DNA from: Rhodospirillales bacterium
GTDB lineage: Bacteria > Pseudomonadota > Alphaproteobacteria > Rhodospirillales > UBA2165
NCBI GenBank assembly: GCA_013204125.1
Contig: JABMOP010000264.1
Location: 1 to 15,346 of the forward strand
DNA length: 15,346 nt
Reading direction: 5' to 3'
A program made the position numbers and the translations under genes. Of the stretch, positions 7,267-14,242 are shown one piece after another (within the stretch, counting starts at the first letter, position 1; each line of letters begins with the position of its first letter). The notes under the pieces were generated by a model. That model ran no database searches, had not been told where the DNA came from, and saw only the letters and a list, made by a program, of their open reading frames with translations.

Positions 7267-8886
7267 GCCTCCATGGACGATATGATTGGCGCCGCTATGC
7301 GGTTCCATCAATCAGGTGCCTTGGCCGACGCCGAACGCGCATACCGTAAAGTATTAAAGCGGGCGCCGGAACGCGCGGACATCTTGCATCTCTTGGGCTT
7401 GGTGGCGCATCAAAGCGGTCGCAATAGGGAAGCTGCAAAAATCATCCGGCGCGCTATTAAACGAGCGCCCCAGGAAATTTCCTACCGCGTTAATTACGCG
7501 ATTGTTCTTAACGCATTGTCGCGCTGGCAGGAAGCCGAGAAATCCTGTCGCGCGGTTTTGAAAGTTCAACCCAACCATTCGGAAGCGCTGAATAATTTAG
7601 GCCGCGCACTTCTCGGCCAGAACCAGATTGAGGCGGCGGCGGGGGCCTATCGCCGCGCCTTGGAAAGCGATCCTGCAAACGCTGCGGTACACAATAATTT
7701 AGGTCTTTTGTTTATGCAGATGGGGCGCACAGGCGAGGCGGTGGCCTCATTTCAGGCAGCTCTCTCTCAAAATCCTGATTTCACTTTGGCGCTGGCAAAT
7801 TTAGGGTCGGCTTATATGCAGCTCGGCCGCTTGAGCGAAGCCGAAGATGCCTGTCGCCGCGCCATCTCGCTGGACGCCAACTTCGCCCCGGCCCTTCATA
7901 GTCTGGGGGTTATCAAATCGACCGGCGGCAAGTTTGAGGAAGCGGCGGAATTATTCGATCGCGTATTGTCCACCGATCCAAACCATCTGCACGCCCGCAT
8001 TAATTTAGCCTCGGTGTTGTTGATCCGCGGGAGCCATGATGCGGCGGAAAAATTATTTATGTCGGCGCTAGAACTAGATCCTGGTTCCGCCGAGGCGCAC
8101 CTTAATCTCGGCATGTGTCTGGTGGAGCGTGGTTTTGTTGAACGGGCAGATCACTGTTTCCGCCAAGCCATCGCATCGGACCCGAAAAATTTGGAAGCGT
8201 ACTATAATCTAGCGGTGTCGGGCCGGGGAGGCTTCGATGATCTGGACCAGGCCAACATTAAGGAGCTTGAAGAAAATCCTGGCTTGAGCACCGAGCAAAA
8301 AGTTAAAATTCAATTTGTTCTGGCGGCATTGGCTTGCGATGCCGGCGATGCCGGCCAAGAATTTGAATATTGCCGGGCGGGGAACGCGCTTCGCAAAACC
8401 GCGCTCGCGGCGGGCGGGGTTAAATTCGATGCGGACAGCCATCAACGCCTTGTGGCGGACATCGCAGAAACGTTTAACGATCCATTTTTTAAGGCGCGGC
8501 CTAATTTTGGGATCAGAGGCAAATCTCCCATTTTCGTTGTCGGTGTGCCGCGTTCGGGCACGACCTTGGTGGAACAAATAATCGGCGCCCATTCACGCGT
8601 CACCAGCCTTGGCGAGCGGGACGATATCGCGGTCTTGATCAAAGAGGCGGCGGGGTTGGTCAATGGCAAATCTGAGTACCCCGGAATATTTAATCATTTG
8701 ACCGAGGCTCAGGTGAGGCAAATGGCCGAGGCGCATAGCGTGCTGATCGAGCCGTTGGCGGGCGGGGGCACCTACGCGACCGATAAAACCCCGTTTAATT
8801 TTTTGAACCTCGGTGTTATCGCTCTGATGTTCCCAGATTGCCGGATCATTCATTGTACGCGCGATGTGCGAGATACCGCCCTGTAG
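7264..8886 (+). CDS. TPR-repeat sulfotransferase, N-terminal part ending at an in-frame amber codon
   Basis: Counting from the alternative GTG at 7186, the open frame encodes 566 residues. Nine TPR units of 34 residues fill ~31-345, with recurring N-LG/A-L, EA and A-DP positions such as NNLGLLFMQMGRTGEA. A linker leads to a sulfotransferase domain with the 5'-phosphosulfate loop PIFVVGVPRSGTT from residue 448 and the start of the 3'-phosphate motif, RDVRDTAL, at 559-566. The frame then stops at TAG (8884-8886), precisely where relatives have the serine of RDxRDxxxS. The next 122 codons continue the same domain in the same frame. Family members transfer sulfate from PAPS to proteins or glycans. 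As read, the product lacks the last part of its cofactor site and is probably inactive, unless the stop is read through or is a sequence error. The TTG at 7264 is the best-supported start; the GTG at 7186 remains possible. Confidence 0.85.
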   Translation: MASMDDMIGAAMRFHQSGALADAERAYRKVLKRAPERADILHLLGLVAHQSGRNREAAKIIRRAIKRAPQEISYRVNYAIVLNALSRWQEAEKSCRAVLKVQPNHSEALNNLGRALLGQNQIEAAAGAYRRALESDPANAAVHNNLGLLFMQMGRTGEAVASFQAALSQNPDFTLALANLGSAYMQLGRLSEAEDACRRAISLDANFAPALHSLGVIKSTGGKFEEAAELFDRVLSTDPNHLHARINLASVLLIRGSHDAAEKLFMSALELDPGSAEAHLNLGMCLVERGFVERADHCFRQAIASDPKNLEAYYNLAVSGRGGFDDLDQANIKELEENPGLSTEQKVKIQFVLAALACDAGDAGQEFEYCRAGNALRKTALAAGGVKFDADSHQRLVADIAETFNDPFFKARPNFGIRGKSPIFVVGVPRSGTTLVEQIIGAHSRVTSLGERDDIAVLIKEAAGLVNGKSEYPGIFNHLTEAQVRQMAEAHSVLIEPLAGGGTYATDKTPFNFLNLGVIALMFPDCRIIHCTRDVRDTAL

Positions 8887-9255
8887 TGCTTTTTTACCAA
8901 TTTCTCTCAACCCCATAGCTGGGCGATGGATCTCGGTGATATCGGTCATTTCATAAATGATTACCGCCGCCTTATGGATCATTGGCATCGGGTGTTGCCG
9001 GTGAATATTTTGGATATTTCCTATGAGACGTTGGTGAGCGACCCCGAAAAACAGGCGCGGCGCATGACCGGGTATCTGGGATTGGATTGGGATCCTGCCT
9101 GCCTCGAATACCACCTGGTGGGAAATGCCGTTAAGACGGCTTCAAAATGGCAGGTGCGAGAGCCGGTCTATTCGACCTCGGTCGATAGGTGGCGGCGTTT
9201 TGAGAGCCAACTGAAACCACTTATTGCGATTCTTGAAAACGTGCCGACACCCTGA
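8887..9255 (+). pseudogene. C-terminal remainder of the TPR-sulfotransferase, in frame after the amber codon
   Basis: Directly after the TAG, and in the same frame, the codons read CFFTNFSQPHSWAMDL and continue for 122 residues to TGA at 9253-9255. The stretch has features of the C-terminal half of TPR-sulfotransferases: an F-x-NF segment after the 3'-phosphate motif, DIGHFINDYRRLMDHW, the ISYETLVSDPEKQARRM block, TASKWQVREPVYSTSV and the WRRFESQL tail. No frameshift or further stop is present, so the disruption is a single codon. An internal ATG at 8926 could begin a 109-residue fragment, but there is no good ribosome-binding site. The whole gene would span 7264-9255. Confidence 0.85.
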
Positions 9256-9256
9256 G

Positions 9257-9460
9257 TCATTCCAGACCGGCTGATGTTCCAAGCATTTTTCTAATTCCGG
9301 CGATGCGCGCGCGCCATCCGTCGTGCCAGCAGCAATCGTGCCGGTAATCCTCGATCACCCGAATAGAAGAGCTGACAGGAAGTTTTGCCGCCTTCAAGAA
9401 CCCGAGGACCACGGATGGGGACACGATGTCGTCCTTGCCGCCGGCAAGGTGGACTTGTGG
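9257..9460 (-). pseudogene. C-terminal remainder of the alpha/beta-hydrolase lipoprotein, displaced by a one-base frameshift
   Basis: On the minus strand, in the frame shifted against the upstream part, codons from about 9460 to TGA at 9257-9259 read PQVHLAGGKDDIVSPSVVLG and go on to IEDYRHDCCWHDGW. GGKDDIVSP is the usual acidic turn and RHD the usual histidine turn of alpha/beta hydrolases. These are the two catalytic residues missing from the open N-terminal part. Restoring one G on the plus strand near 9459-9460 would join both parts into a product of about 295 residues. The stop lies one base beyond the convergent sulfotransferase stop. Confidence 0.8.
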
Positions 9461-10143
9461 ACATGCCGGATCGTTTCAACAAAATGAGCTGGATTCAGTG
9501 AGCCTTTTAGGGGTGAAACGCCCAAAGATTTAGTCCACATATCCGTATCTAGATTGGCCGCAATGGTTATTAGGCTACGCACGTCGCGTCTACGTGCCGT
9601 TATAAGGGAAGCAGCAGCACCACCACCGGAATAGCCAATAATACCGACAGTCGGCGCGGAAATCTCACCCTTGATCCGGTCAATTGCCTGAGAGAGCGCG
9701 GAAATGATAACCGGTGAGAGGCGATGGGTGGTCCAATAGCGGGGATGGCACGGTAGCTTGTCCGCCTGGCCGGAATACTGGCAGGGGCGGCCAAGATAAA
9801 GGATATTCGGCGCGTAGTCGGAAAGGGCGAGCCGCAGCCCGAGAGGCCGGTTTGGCGTTGGATCCGGCGAGGCCAGCTGCCGCGTGGCATAAGCCCGGCC
9901 ATCGCCCTCAATGTAAACCGTGAGGGGCTTGTTCGCGCCCTGCGTTCGCCTCAAAGTAAACAGCTTGAAGCCTTCCACAGGCATAAGCTCGATGCGCCAT
10001 CCGTCTACCAGAGCTTGGCTAATGAGTGTTTCGCGGTTGCCGCCTGGATCGAACAGAGCGCATCCATTCAGCAATTGAAGCGCGGCGAACAAAAAAATGG
10101 CCGGGCTAAGCACCCGGCCATTTTTTGCAGTAACTAACTGCAC
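9394..10143 (-). CDS. Alpha/beta-hydrolase-fold lipoprotein, N-terminal part ending after a frameshift
   Basis: The open frame gives 249 residues, of which about the first 228 belong to the gene. It begins with a lipoprotein signal: a basic n-region, a hydrophobic run and a lipobox LLNGC with Cys28. It should therefore be tethered to a membrane facing the periplasm. The nucleophile elbow is GIIGYSGGG with Ser172, preceded by YIEGDGRAY (77-85), the likely oxyanion strand. After residue 228 the frame is wrong and ends in unrelated residues. The Asp and His of the triad lie in the next frame (9257-9460). The GTG at 10143 overlaps the TAG of the upstream beta-barrel gene by one base (TAGTG), and a strong terminator hairpin lies within codons 6-18. 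A GTG at codon 11 would shorten the signal and remove its positive charges, so the longer start is kept with caution. The substrate is unknown. Confidence 0.72.
   Translation of the reverse strand: MQLVTAKNGRVLSPAIFLFAALQLLNGCALFDPGGNRETLISQALVDGWRIELMPVEGFKLFTLRRTQGANKPLTVYIEGDGRAYATRQLASPDPTPNRPLGLRLALSDYAPNILYLGRPCQYSGQADKLPCHPRYWTTHRLSPVIISALSQAIDRIKGEISAPTVGIIGYSGGGAAASLITARRRDVRSLITIAANLDTDMWTKSLGVSPLKGSLNPAHFVETIRHVHKSTLPAARTTSCPHPWSSGS
10091..10126. terminator. Rho-independent terminator (bidirectional) after the beta-barrel gene, inside the hydrolase 5' coding region
   Basis: The plus strand shows AAAAAATGGCCGGG (10092-10105), a seven-base loop (10106-10112) and the exact complement CCCGGCCATTTTTT (10113-10126). 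The 14-bp perfect stem is GC-rich near the loop and flanked by A and T runs, so it can work in both directions. On the minus strand it starts 17 bases after the beta-barrel stop and should end that transcript. It also encodes part of the hydrolase signal peptide. Confidence 0.88.
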
Positions 10144-11240
10144 TAAAACTCAAAACCAAGTCGAATGGTTCCAGATCCAGAAGCTGTTTTTACGTCTTTC
10201 TTCGTGGAACCCGCGCCCTCGATACTTAGGGACGCGCGGCTGCTCAGGTCGATGCTTATTCCGGCATTGACGCCGAATGTGTTTTTGGCGTTGTAGGCGC
10301 CGCCTGCATCGTTGTAATCGTAGCTATAGGTCGTGCCTAAATATGGGTGTACGACACCGCCATCATATCCGACGCGCAGCCCCACATTCCCGCTACCGAC
10401 GGTAATAGCCTGGCCTACAACGGAAACGCCGTCAGTGTCCACATAGGCGTCCTGCTTTTCATGGATAAAGGATGACCCCACCCTGAACCCGAACAGGAAT
10501 TTTTTGACTTCACGATCAACGACTAAATTAATTGAACCGAAATTACGGTTGGCTTCGCTGCTACCGGTTATTTTCGTTGAGGTCAGCGGATCGAGGCGGG
10601 TCATGTCGTAATCAAGTTTAGTGTAGCCGATGACGGCATCAAGGCTGATATTATTATTAAATCCGATGGATATATAGGGCGTAATCGTATAGCCCATCCC
10701 ATCGATTTCGCCGCGGTTAAATTCGGTATCCGTATTCGATGTCTCGTACCCGAAGCCGATACCGAACAAGGTTTTTTTGCTGGGCCGGTAATCAAAGCCG
10801 AGCATCCCCGAATAAAGATTTGAATCGAAATTGGCATCGGAAGCGCTACCGGTAGCGCGCGTAAAGTTGCCATTTCCCCAAAGTCCAAATCGGGAATTGG
10901 AATGTTCGCCCGCAGCCGCACCGGAGCCAAATCCCAGAAGGTTGATAGTGCCGTTACCAGCCTCATTTTTGCCGGGCGCTGACCCCTTAGCGCGAAATGA
11001 TGATACGCGATTGAGAACCAGACCTGCCGTCGCGTTGGCTGCGGTCACTACAGTCGAAGACGAAGAAACAGTGTTGCCGGCGGCGTCACTATTGCCGGAA
11101 CAAGAGGCATCGTAAGTATATCCAGAAGTATTACAGGTATTTGCAGCCAAAGCTGGGTTGCTAGCAATAAAGATTGCCCCCGAAGATGCAATCAAGACCG
11201 CCACGAAAAGGGAAGTTACGCTATATTTAAATATTTTCAT
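10143..11240 (-). CDS. Outer-membrane beta-barrel protein, autotransporter-barrel type
   Basis: The 365-residue protein starts with a signal peptide ending near NPALA-AN (residue 32). A short Ser/Thr/Ala-rich stretch (~35-75) follows, with two cysteines at 36 and 47 that may pair. From ~110 onward it has alternating-residue amphipathic strands rich in Gly, Tyr and Phe: SRFGLWGNGNF, YSGMLGFDYRP, LFGIGFGYETS, ITPYISIGF, LDAVIGYTKLDYD, FLFGFRVGSSF, VGLRVGYDGG, YLGTTYSYDY. It closes with IRLGFEF, ending in the terminal Phe used as an outer-membrane assembly signal. The size of the barrel region (about 250 residues) fits an autotransporter-type barrel, but the passenger is almost absent, so it may act as a stand-alone barrel. 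Function is not known. It has its own promoter-like site upstream and a strong terminator downstream, which makes it a likely single-gene unit. Confidence 0.85.
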   Translation of the reverse strand: MKIFKYSVTSLFVAVLIASSGAIFIASNPALAANTCNTSGYTYDASCSGNSDAAGNTVSSSSTVVTAANATAGLVLNRVSSFRAKGSAPGKNEAGNGTINLLGFGSGAAAGEHSNSRFGLWGNGNFTRATGSASDANFDSNLYSGMLGFDYRPSKKTLFGIGFGYETSNTDTEFNRGEIDGMGYTITPYISIGFNNNISLDAVIGYTKLDYDMTRLDPLTSTKITGSSEANRNFGSINLVVDREVKKFLFGFRVGSSFIHEKQDAYVDTDGVSVVGQAITVGSGNVGLRVGYDGGVVHPYLGTTYSYDYNDAGGAYNAKNTFGVNAGISIDLSSRASLSIEGAGSTKKDVKTASGSGTIRLGFEF

Positions 11241-11266
11241 TCCCAGTCTTTCAAATCTAAGCTTAA

Positions 11267-11272
11267 ATTATA
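11267..11272 (-). promoter_or_regulatory. Perfect -10 hexamer upstream of the beta-barrel gene
   Basis: The minus strand reads TATAAT at 11272-11267, 26 bases before the ATG at 11240, inside an AT-rich stretch. The hexamer 17 bases upstream (TAGCTG) is a poor -35, so transcription may need an activator. The tandem repeat at 11292-11330 covers that position. Confidence 0.5.
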
Positions 11273-11291
11273 ACGGCTATTGGACATGCCA

Positions 11292-11330
11292 GCTATCTGC
11301 TACCGGCTATCTGCTACATGGTACATGGTA
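11292..11330. repeat. Tandem direct repeats in the beta-barrel upstream region
   Basis: GCTATCTGCTAC occurs twice, exactly, at 11292-11303 and 11306-11317, starting 14 bases apart. It is followed at once by ATGGTAC (11318-11324) and ATGGTA (11325-11330). The block overlaps the place where a -35 element for the TATAAT at 11267-11272 would be. It may be an activator-binding site or a simple local duplication. Confidence 0.6.
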
Positions 11331-11440
11331 TGTTTAGCCGATTTTATAATACGATTACGGCTTTATTTGGCTATTCTTATGTATTTTATACCAAATGTTG
11401 CAAAAACAACACACTCCGAAAGCTTTGTTTCAATGGTAAT

Positions 11441-13492
11441 TCAATTGGTTAGCCTATCTAGAAGCTCTTTTGGTACAGGCATCTGGTTTTGGATTCCATA
11501 GTTCAAACTGCGTTTCATTCGCAATATCCCTTCTTCTCCTTTGGCCGGATGGGCGAGCAACATGACGCCGGAAAACCATAATCCGATCGGATCGTTGGGT
11601 CGGCGGGCGAGCAATCGCTCCGCCACTCTGAGGGCACGCATTTCCTTGCCATCGTTCAGCATCAAATTGAAGTAAGGCACAGCCAAATCCGATCGCCTGG
11701 GTAAACGCGTAAGCAAGGCTTCAGTTAAATGAATAAAGCGGATCTTTATCAGGGTGTTACTATTTGCTAACCGGGGAAATTTAAATATCAATCCAGCCAG
11801 TACATTGACAGTCGTTATGGTCGCGGCTACCGAGGAAAATTCGGCTTCATTTTGCAAAACTGGTGATAGAAGTTCCCGAAAGCGGATTACGGCGGGCGTA
11901 TCGAGGCTCCCATTTTTCTTCATCTCAATACTCATTTTGGAATAGGCGTTCTGAAGGAGTGCCGCGTGGTAAATTTCGCCGAGGCCGGTGAAAAGATTGC
12001 CGAATGAGGATTTCTCTGGCGTAAGTTTCACACCGTTGCGGTTCGCATCAAGACCAATCCGTGCCTGGTCGGCGGCCAGTTGGCTCGCCACAAAACCAAA
12101 AAATAGGAGTCCGGCGCAAAGGGCCGCCGCCGCACCGATCAATTTTGATCGCTTGTGGTCGCCAAAATTTGGCATTGTGTTTCTTTGGTCGGAAAGGCTG
12201 ATGGCGGCAAGGCTTGCCGCCATCAAGGGCAGACTGTGCGGCATTTGAAACCAGAAGGACTGTAGGGTGCCTAGAATTAGTGTGAAAAAGACAGAAAGTT
12301 TCAGTTGATTGTCACGGGCGTAACGGAAGATGGCGAACATATAACCTAATGTTAGCATCAATCCTGCGCCGCCAATTGATAACAACGCTTCGAAATATTG
12401 GTTGTGACTATGGAAATCCGAGCGTCGTATCGCATCCCAGTAGACGCGCGATTCGCCGATTAGCTCGTGCAACCGCCCGTCGACCAATGTGAGGTTGGCC
12501 AACAGCGCTTCCGAATAATGGCCCCACCCCATCCCGGTGAAAAATCGCCATGGTTGATCCAATAGTGATTGAAATCCGACGGTCACCAGCATCGCGCGCG
12601 ACCACAAACTCGGCCAAGCGGCGATAACCAGTTCGGCAAACGGACGGAAGTCCAATGTTTCATATAGTGAATTCCGCATGGCTTCCTGCCAAAGCGGGCC
12701 AATCGACAATATGGCGACGCCGACGAGCACGGGGAATAGCGCACATATGGCTGCAATCCAGCGCTTGTCGTTGAGTTTCCAAATCAAGGACAGCATGGCT
12801 ACGGCAATTGCGAAGGATAGAACCGCCGCCTTATTTCCGGAATAAATTAGGAGCAATAGAAGCACCACGCCGCAAACCGCAATGATCCATTTTCCGTTAT
12901 AGCGCTCGCTCGCCAGCGAGGCCACGCTGACGAAGGCAAAAATTGCGTAAAATGCCAAATAATCGCTAAAGAAAAATGGCGCCCAGGTCTGTTCCTCCTG
13001 AAACAAAGCGTCTAGTCCGAATGCGCCGGCGGTGGCCGCCAGAACCACCGCAATTAATATCCTGCGCCACCGGCGCGCGCGCCATGCCAGCGCTGTGGCC
13101 GCAGTCAGCGCAGCAAGGTCCAAATAGGCGAGGGCGCCGAAGCCATGTTCCGGCGTGCCGAACACAGAAAGACCCCAGAGCGTTGTCCACGGAAGCAGCA
13201 AAATGGAAAGCAGCGCGATCATGATTGGTATCAGGATCAGCGGATGAACGATGATCGCCAAGGTTTGTGCATCACGTGACCATGCAAGGCGGGCAAGCGC
13301 CGCTGCGGCAATCCCCGAGACCAAGTGTATCCACGGCACTGCACCTTCCACTTGTACCCAAATGCCGTTGTAAAACGGCGGCAATGCGAGAAAAATTGCT
13401 AGGGGTGAAATAACGGCTGCCAGTCGCGCAACCGTCAACATGGCTCCATCAAGCGGCCTAACGGGCAAGTCGGTTTCGACTGGGTTTTGCAT
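11441..13492 (-). CDS. O-antigen ligase-like polytopic inner-membrane protein with a long C-terminal extension
   Basis: From the ATG at 13492 the protein has 683 residues. About 12 hydrophobic helices fill ~20-265 and ~383-485, separated by a large hydrophilic loop (~270-385). That loop holds the pattern common in O-antigen ligases and Wzy-type polymerases: a WSRAMLVTVGFQSL...PWRFFTGMGWG block, then HSHNQYFEALLSIGGAGL directly before the next helix. Such proteins join or polymerise glycans on lipid carriers at the periplasmic face. Residues ~490-683 form an extra soluble part with helical ALRVAERLLARRPND-like segments resembling a degenerate TPR. The frame runs 39 codons further upstream, but that extension overlaps the divergent gene's Shine-Dalgarno region and start, so 13492 is preferred. 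No clear ribosome-binding site precedes it. Whether it acts on O-antigen, another polysaccharide or a glycoprotein is not determined. Confidence 0.82.
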   Translation of the reverse strand: MQNPVETDLPVRPLDGAMLTVARLAAVISPLAIFLALPPFYNGIWVQVEGAVPWIHLVSGIAAAALARLAWSRDAQTLAIIVHPLILIPIMIALLSILLLPWTTLWGLSVFGTPEHGFGALAYLDLAALTAATALAWRARRWRRILIAVVLAATAGAFGLDALFQEEQTWAPFFFSDYLAFYAIFAFVSVASLASERYNGKWIIAVCGVVLLLLLIYSGNKAAVLSFAIAVAMLSLIWKLNDKRWIAAICALFPVLVGVAILSIGPLWQEAMRNSLYETLDFRPFAELVIAAWPSLWSRAMLVTVGFQSLLDQPWRFFTGMGWGHYSEALLANLTLVDGRLHELIGESRVYWDAIRRSDFHSHNQYFEALLSIGGAGLMLTLGYMFAIFRYARDNQLKLSVFFTLILGTLQSFWFQMPHSLPLMAASLAAISLSDQRNTMPNFGDHKRSKLIGAAAALCAGLLFFGFVASQLAADQARIGLDANRNGVKLTPEKSSFGNLFTGLGEIYHAALLQNAYSKMSIEMKKNGSLDTPAVIRFRELLSPVLQNEAEFSSVAATITTVNVLAGLIFKFPRLANSNTLIKIRFIHLTEALLTRLPRRSDLAVPYFNLMLNDGKEMRALRVAERLLARRPNDPIGLWFSGVMLLAHPAKGEEGILRMKRSLNYGIQNQMPVPKELLDRLTN

Positions 13493-13508
13493 ATTTGGGG
13501 CGCCAAAT
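13493..13508. promoter_or_regulatory. Inverted repeat ATTTGG-N4-CCAAAT directly before the O-antigen ligase-like gene
   Basis: Six-base arms (13493-13498 and 13503-13508) flank GGCG. The element abuts the ATG at 13492, where it could be bound as an operator or could fold in the mRNA and hide the start. Confidence 0.3.
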
Positions 13509-13543
13509 TGGTTATAAGCGGTGTTTAAAAAATCAATAATCGA

Positions 13544-13572
13544 ACTATATGTAAGGCAAGCATGATTGTTGA
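13544..13572 (-). promoter_or_regulatory. Candidate promoter of the O-antigen ligase-like gene
   Basis: On the minus strand, TCAACA (13572-13567, 4 of 6 to the -35 consensus) is followed after 17 bases by TATAGT (13549-13544, 5 of 6 to the -10 consensus). It would leave a leader of about 45 bases before the ATG at 13492. Confidence 0.33.
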
Positions 13573-13588
13573 CGCCCACGCAAACTTC

Positions 13589-13594
13589 AAGGAG
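13589..13594 (+). promoter_or_regulatory. Ribosome-binding site AAGGAG of the small secreted protein
   Basis: AAGGAG ends six bases before the ATG at 13601. It decides this start over the in-frame ATG at 13562, which would place 13 charged residues before the signal peptide. Confidence 0.75.
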
Positions 13595-13600
13595 AGAGAT

Positions 13601-13870
13601 ATGCGCCAAACATTCCTAATCGCGCTTTCCGCTATCGCGGCGGCGGCAATCGCCGTTTCTGCCTCCCATGTGGCCAATGCTCAAGCCGGGTTGCGTGCCG
13701 TTTCGCCGGCCATAACGCAGCAATCCACCCAACAGGCTATTGAAGGCGTGCGCCGTGGAATGAAACAAAAATCGGCTAAAGATGAAAAGGACGAACGGCC
13801 AAAAGAGGCAAAACAGGCAACCAAAATTCCGCCGGCTGTCGATAAAAAATTGGGGAAAAAACCGAACTGA
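13601..13870 (+). CDS. Small secreted lysine-rich protein of unknown function
   Basis: I do not recognise a family. The 89-residue product has a clear signal peptide (MRQTFLIALSAIAAAAIAVS, cleavage near ANAQA-G). The mature part is about 60 residues, hydrophilic and strongly basic, with a Gln/Ser/Thr segment (TQQSTQQAIEGV) and then a run rich in Lys, Glu and Asp (KQKSAKDEKDERPKEAKQ). It ends in DKKLGKKPN, has no cysteines and is probably mostly disordered in the periplasm. It could bind an acidic envelope polymer, but that is speculation. It is divergent from the O-antigen ligase-like gene and convergent with hspQ, 47 bases away, and no terminator is seen between the two stops. Confidence 0.75.
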   Translation: MRQTFLIALSAIAAAAIAVSASHVANAQAGLRAVSPAITQQSTQQAIEGVRRGMKQKSAKDEKDERPKEAKQATKIPPAVDKKLGKKPN

Positions 13871-13917
13871 GTTCCGCTCACTTACGGTGCCTATGGGAGG
13901 GCCGAACTGCCAGCCAA

Positions 13918-14235
13918 TTAATTGCCTTTTTTGCGGGCGATATAGCCGTCGGAGCCTAAATCTGAAAAATAAGAGGTCATTTCCGGGTGATTGACCGGCT
14001 CGCCGGATTTATCTGGTTCCATATTGCGTTCGGCGACGTAGGTGCGAATGTCGCTGCCATCGACAAGGATGTGGTACCACGGCCTGTCCTTCGGCGGCTT
14101 TGACGAGGCCATATCTTTATACCAATCCGCGGTTCCGTGAAATTCAGGGTCCACATCAATGACCACACCCCGGTAATCAAATCGTTTGTGGTGAATAATC
14201 TGGCCGACAAAAAACATGGCTTGTGATGAGGACAA
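13918..14235 (-). CDS. hspQ: HspQ, heat-shock / hemimethylated-DNA-binding family protein (YccV)
   Basis: The product has 105 residues from a TTG start, about the length of E. coli HspQ. It shows the family core: FFVGQIIHHKRFDYRGVVID, then DVDPEF, RPWYHILVDG and TYVAERNM, ending with NHPEMTSYFSDL. In enterobacteria HspQ is a small cytosolic heat-shock protein that binds hemimethylated DNA and stimulates substrate degradation by Lon. Its role here is inferred from homology. The TTG at 14235 has GGAG seven bases upstream on the minus strand. The next ATG (14217) has no such site and would trim residues that align with the usual N-terminus. A GTG at 14298 would add 21 residues without family support. 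It is divergent from the ELM1-family gene. Confidence 0.9.
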   Translation of the reverse strand: MSSSQAMFFVGQIIHHKRFDYRGVVIDVDPEFHGTADWYKDMASSKPPKDRPWYHILVDGSDIRTYVAERNMEPDKSGEPVNHPEMTSYFSDLGSDGYIARKKGN

Positions 14236-14242
14236 GATGTCT

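Noticed and set aside
8338..8355. Exact 9-base tandem duplication GATGCCGGC inside the sulfotransferase gene
   Set aside because: It keeps the frame, encodes DAGDAG in a variable linker and is common in GC-rich coding DNA.
8593..9114. 173-codon open frame on the minus strand
   Set aside because: It is antisense to the sulfotransferase across the amber codon. The plus-strand frame has the recognisable domain on both sides, so this frame is a shadow.
11396..11411. TGTTG / CAACA hairpin after the O-antigen ligase-like stop
   Set aside because: The five-base AT-rich stem with no following T-run on the minus strand is too weak to call a terminator.
11280..11501. 73-codon frame on the plus strand in the gap between the barrel and ligase genes
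   Set aside because: It begins inside the tandem-repeat region, overlaps the ligase C-terminus antisense, and has no ribosome-binding site.
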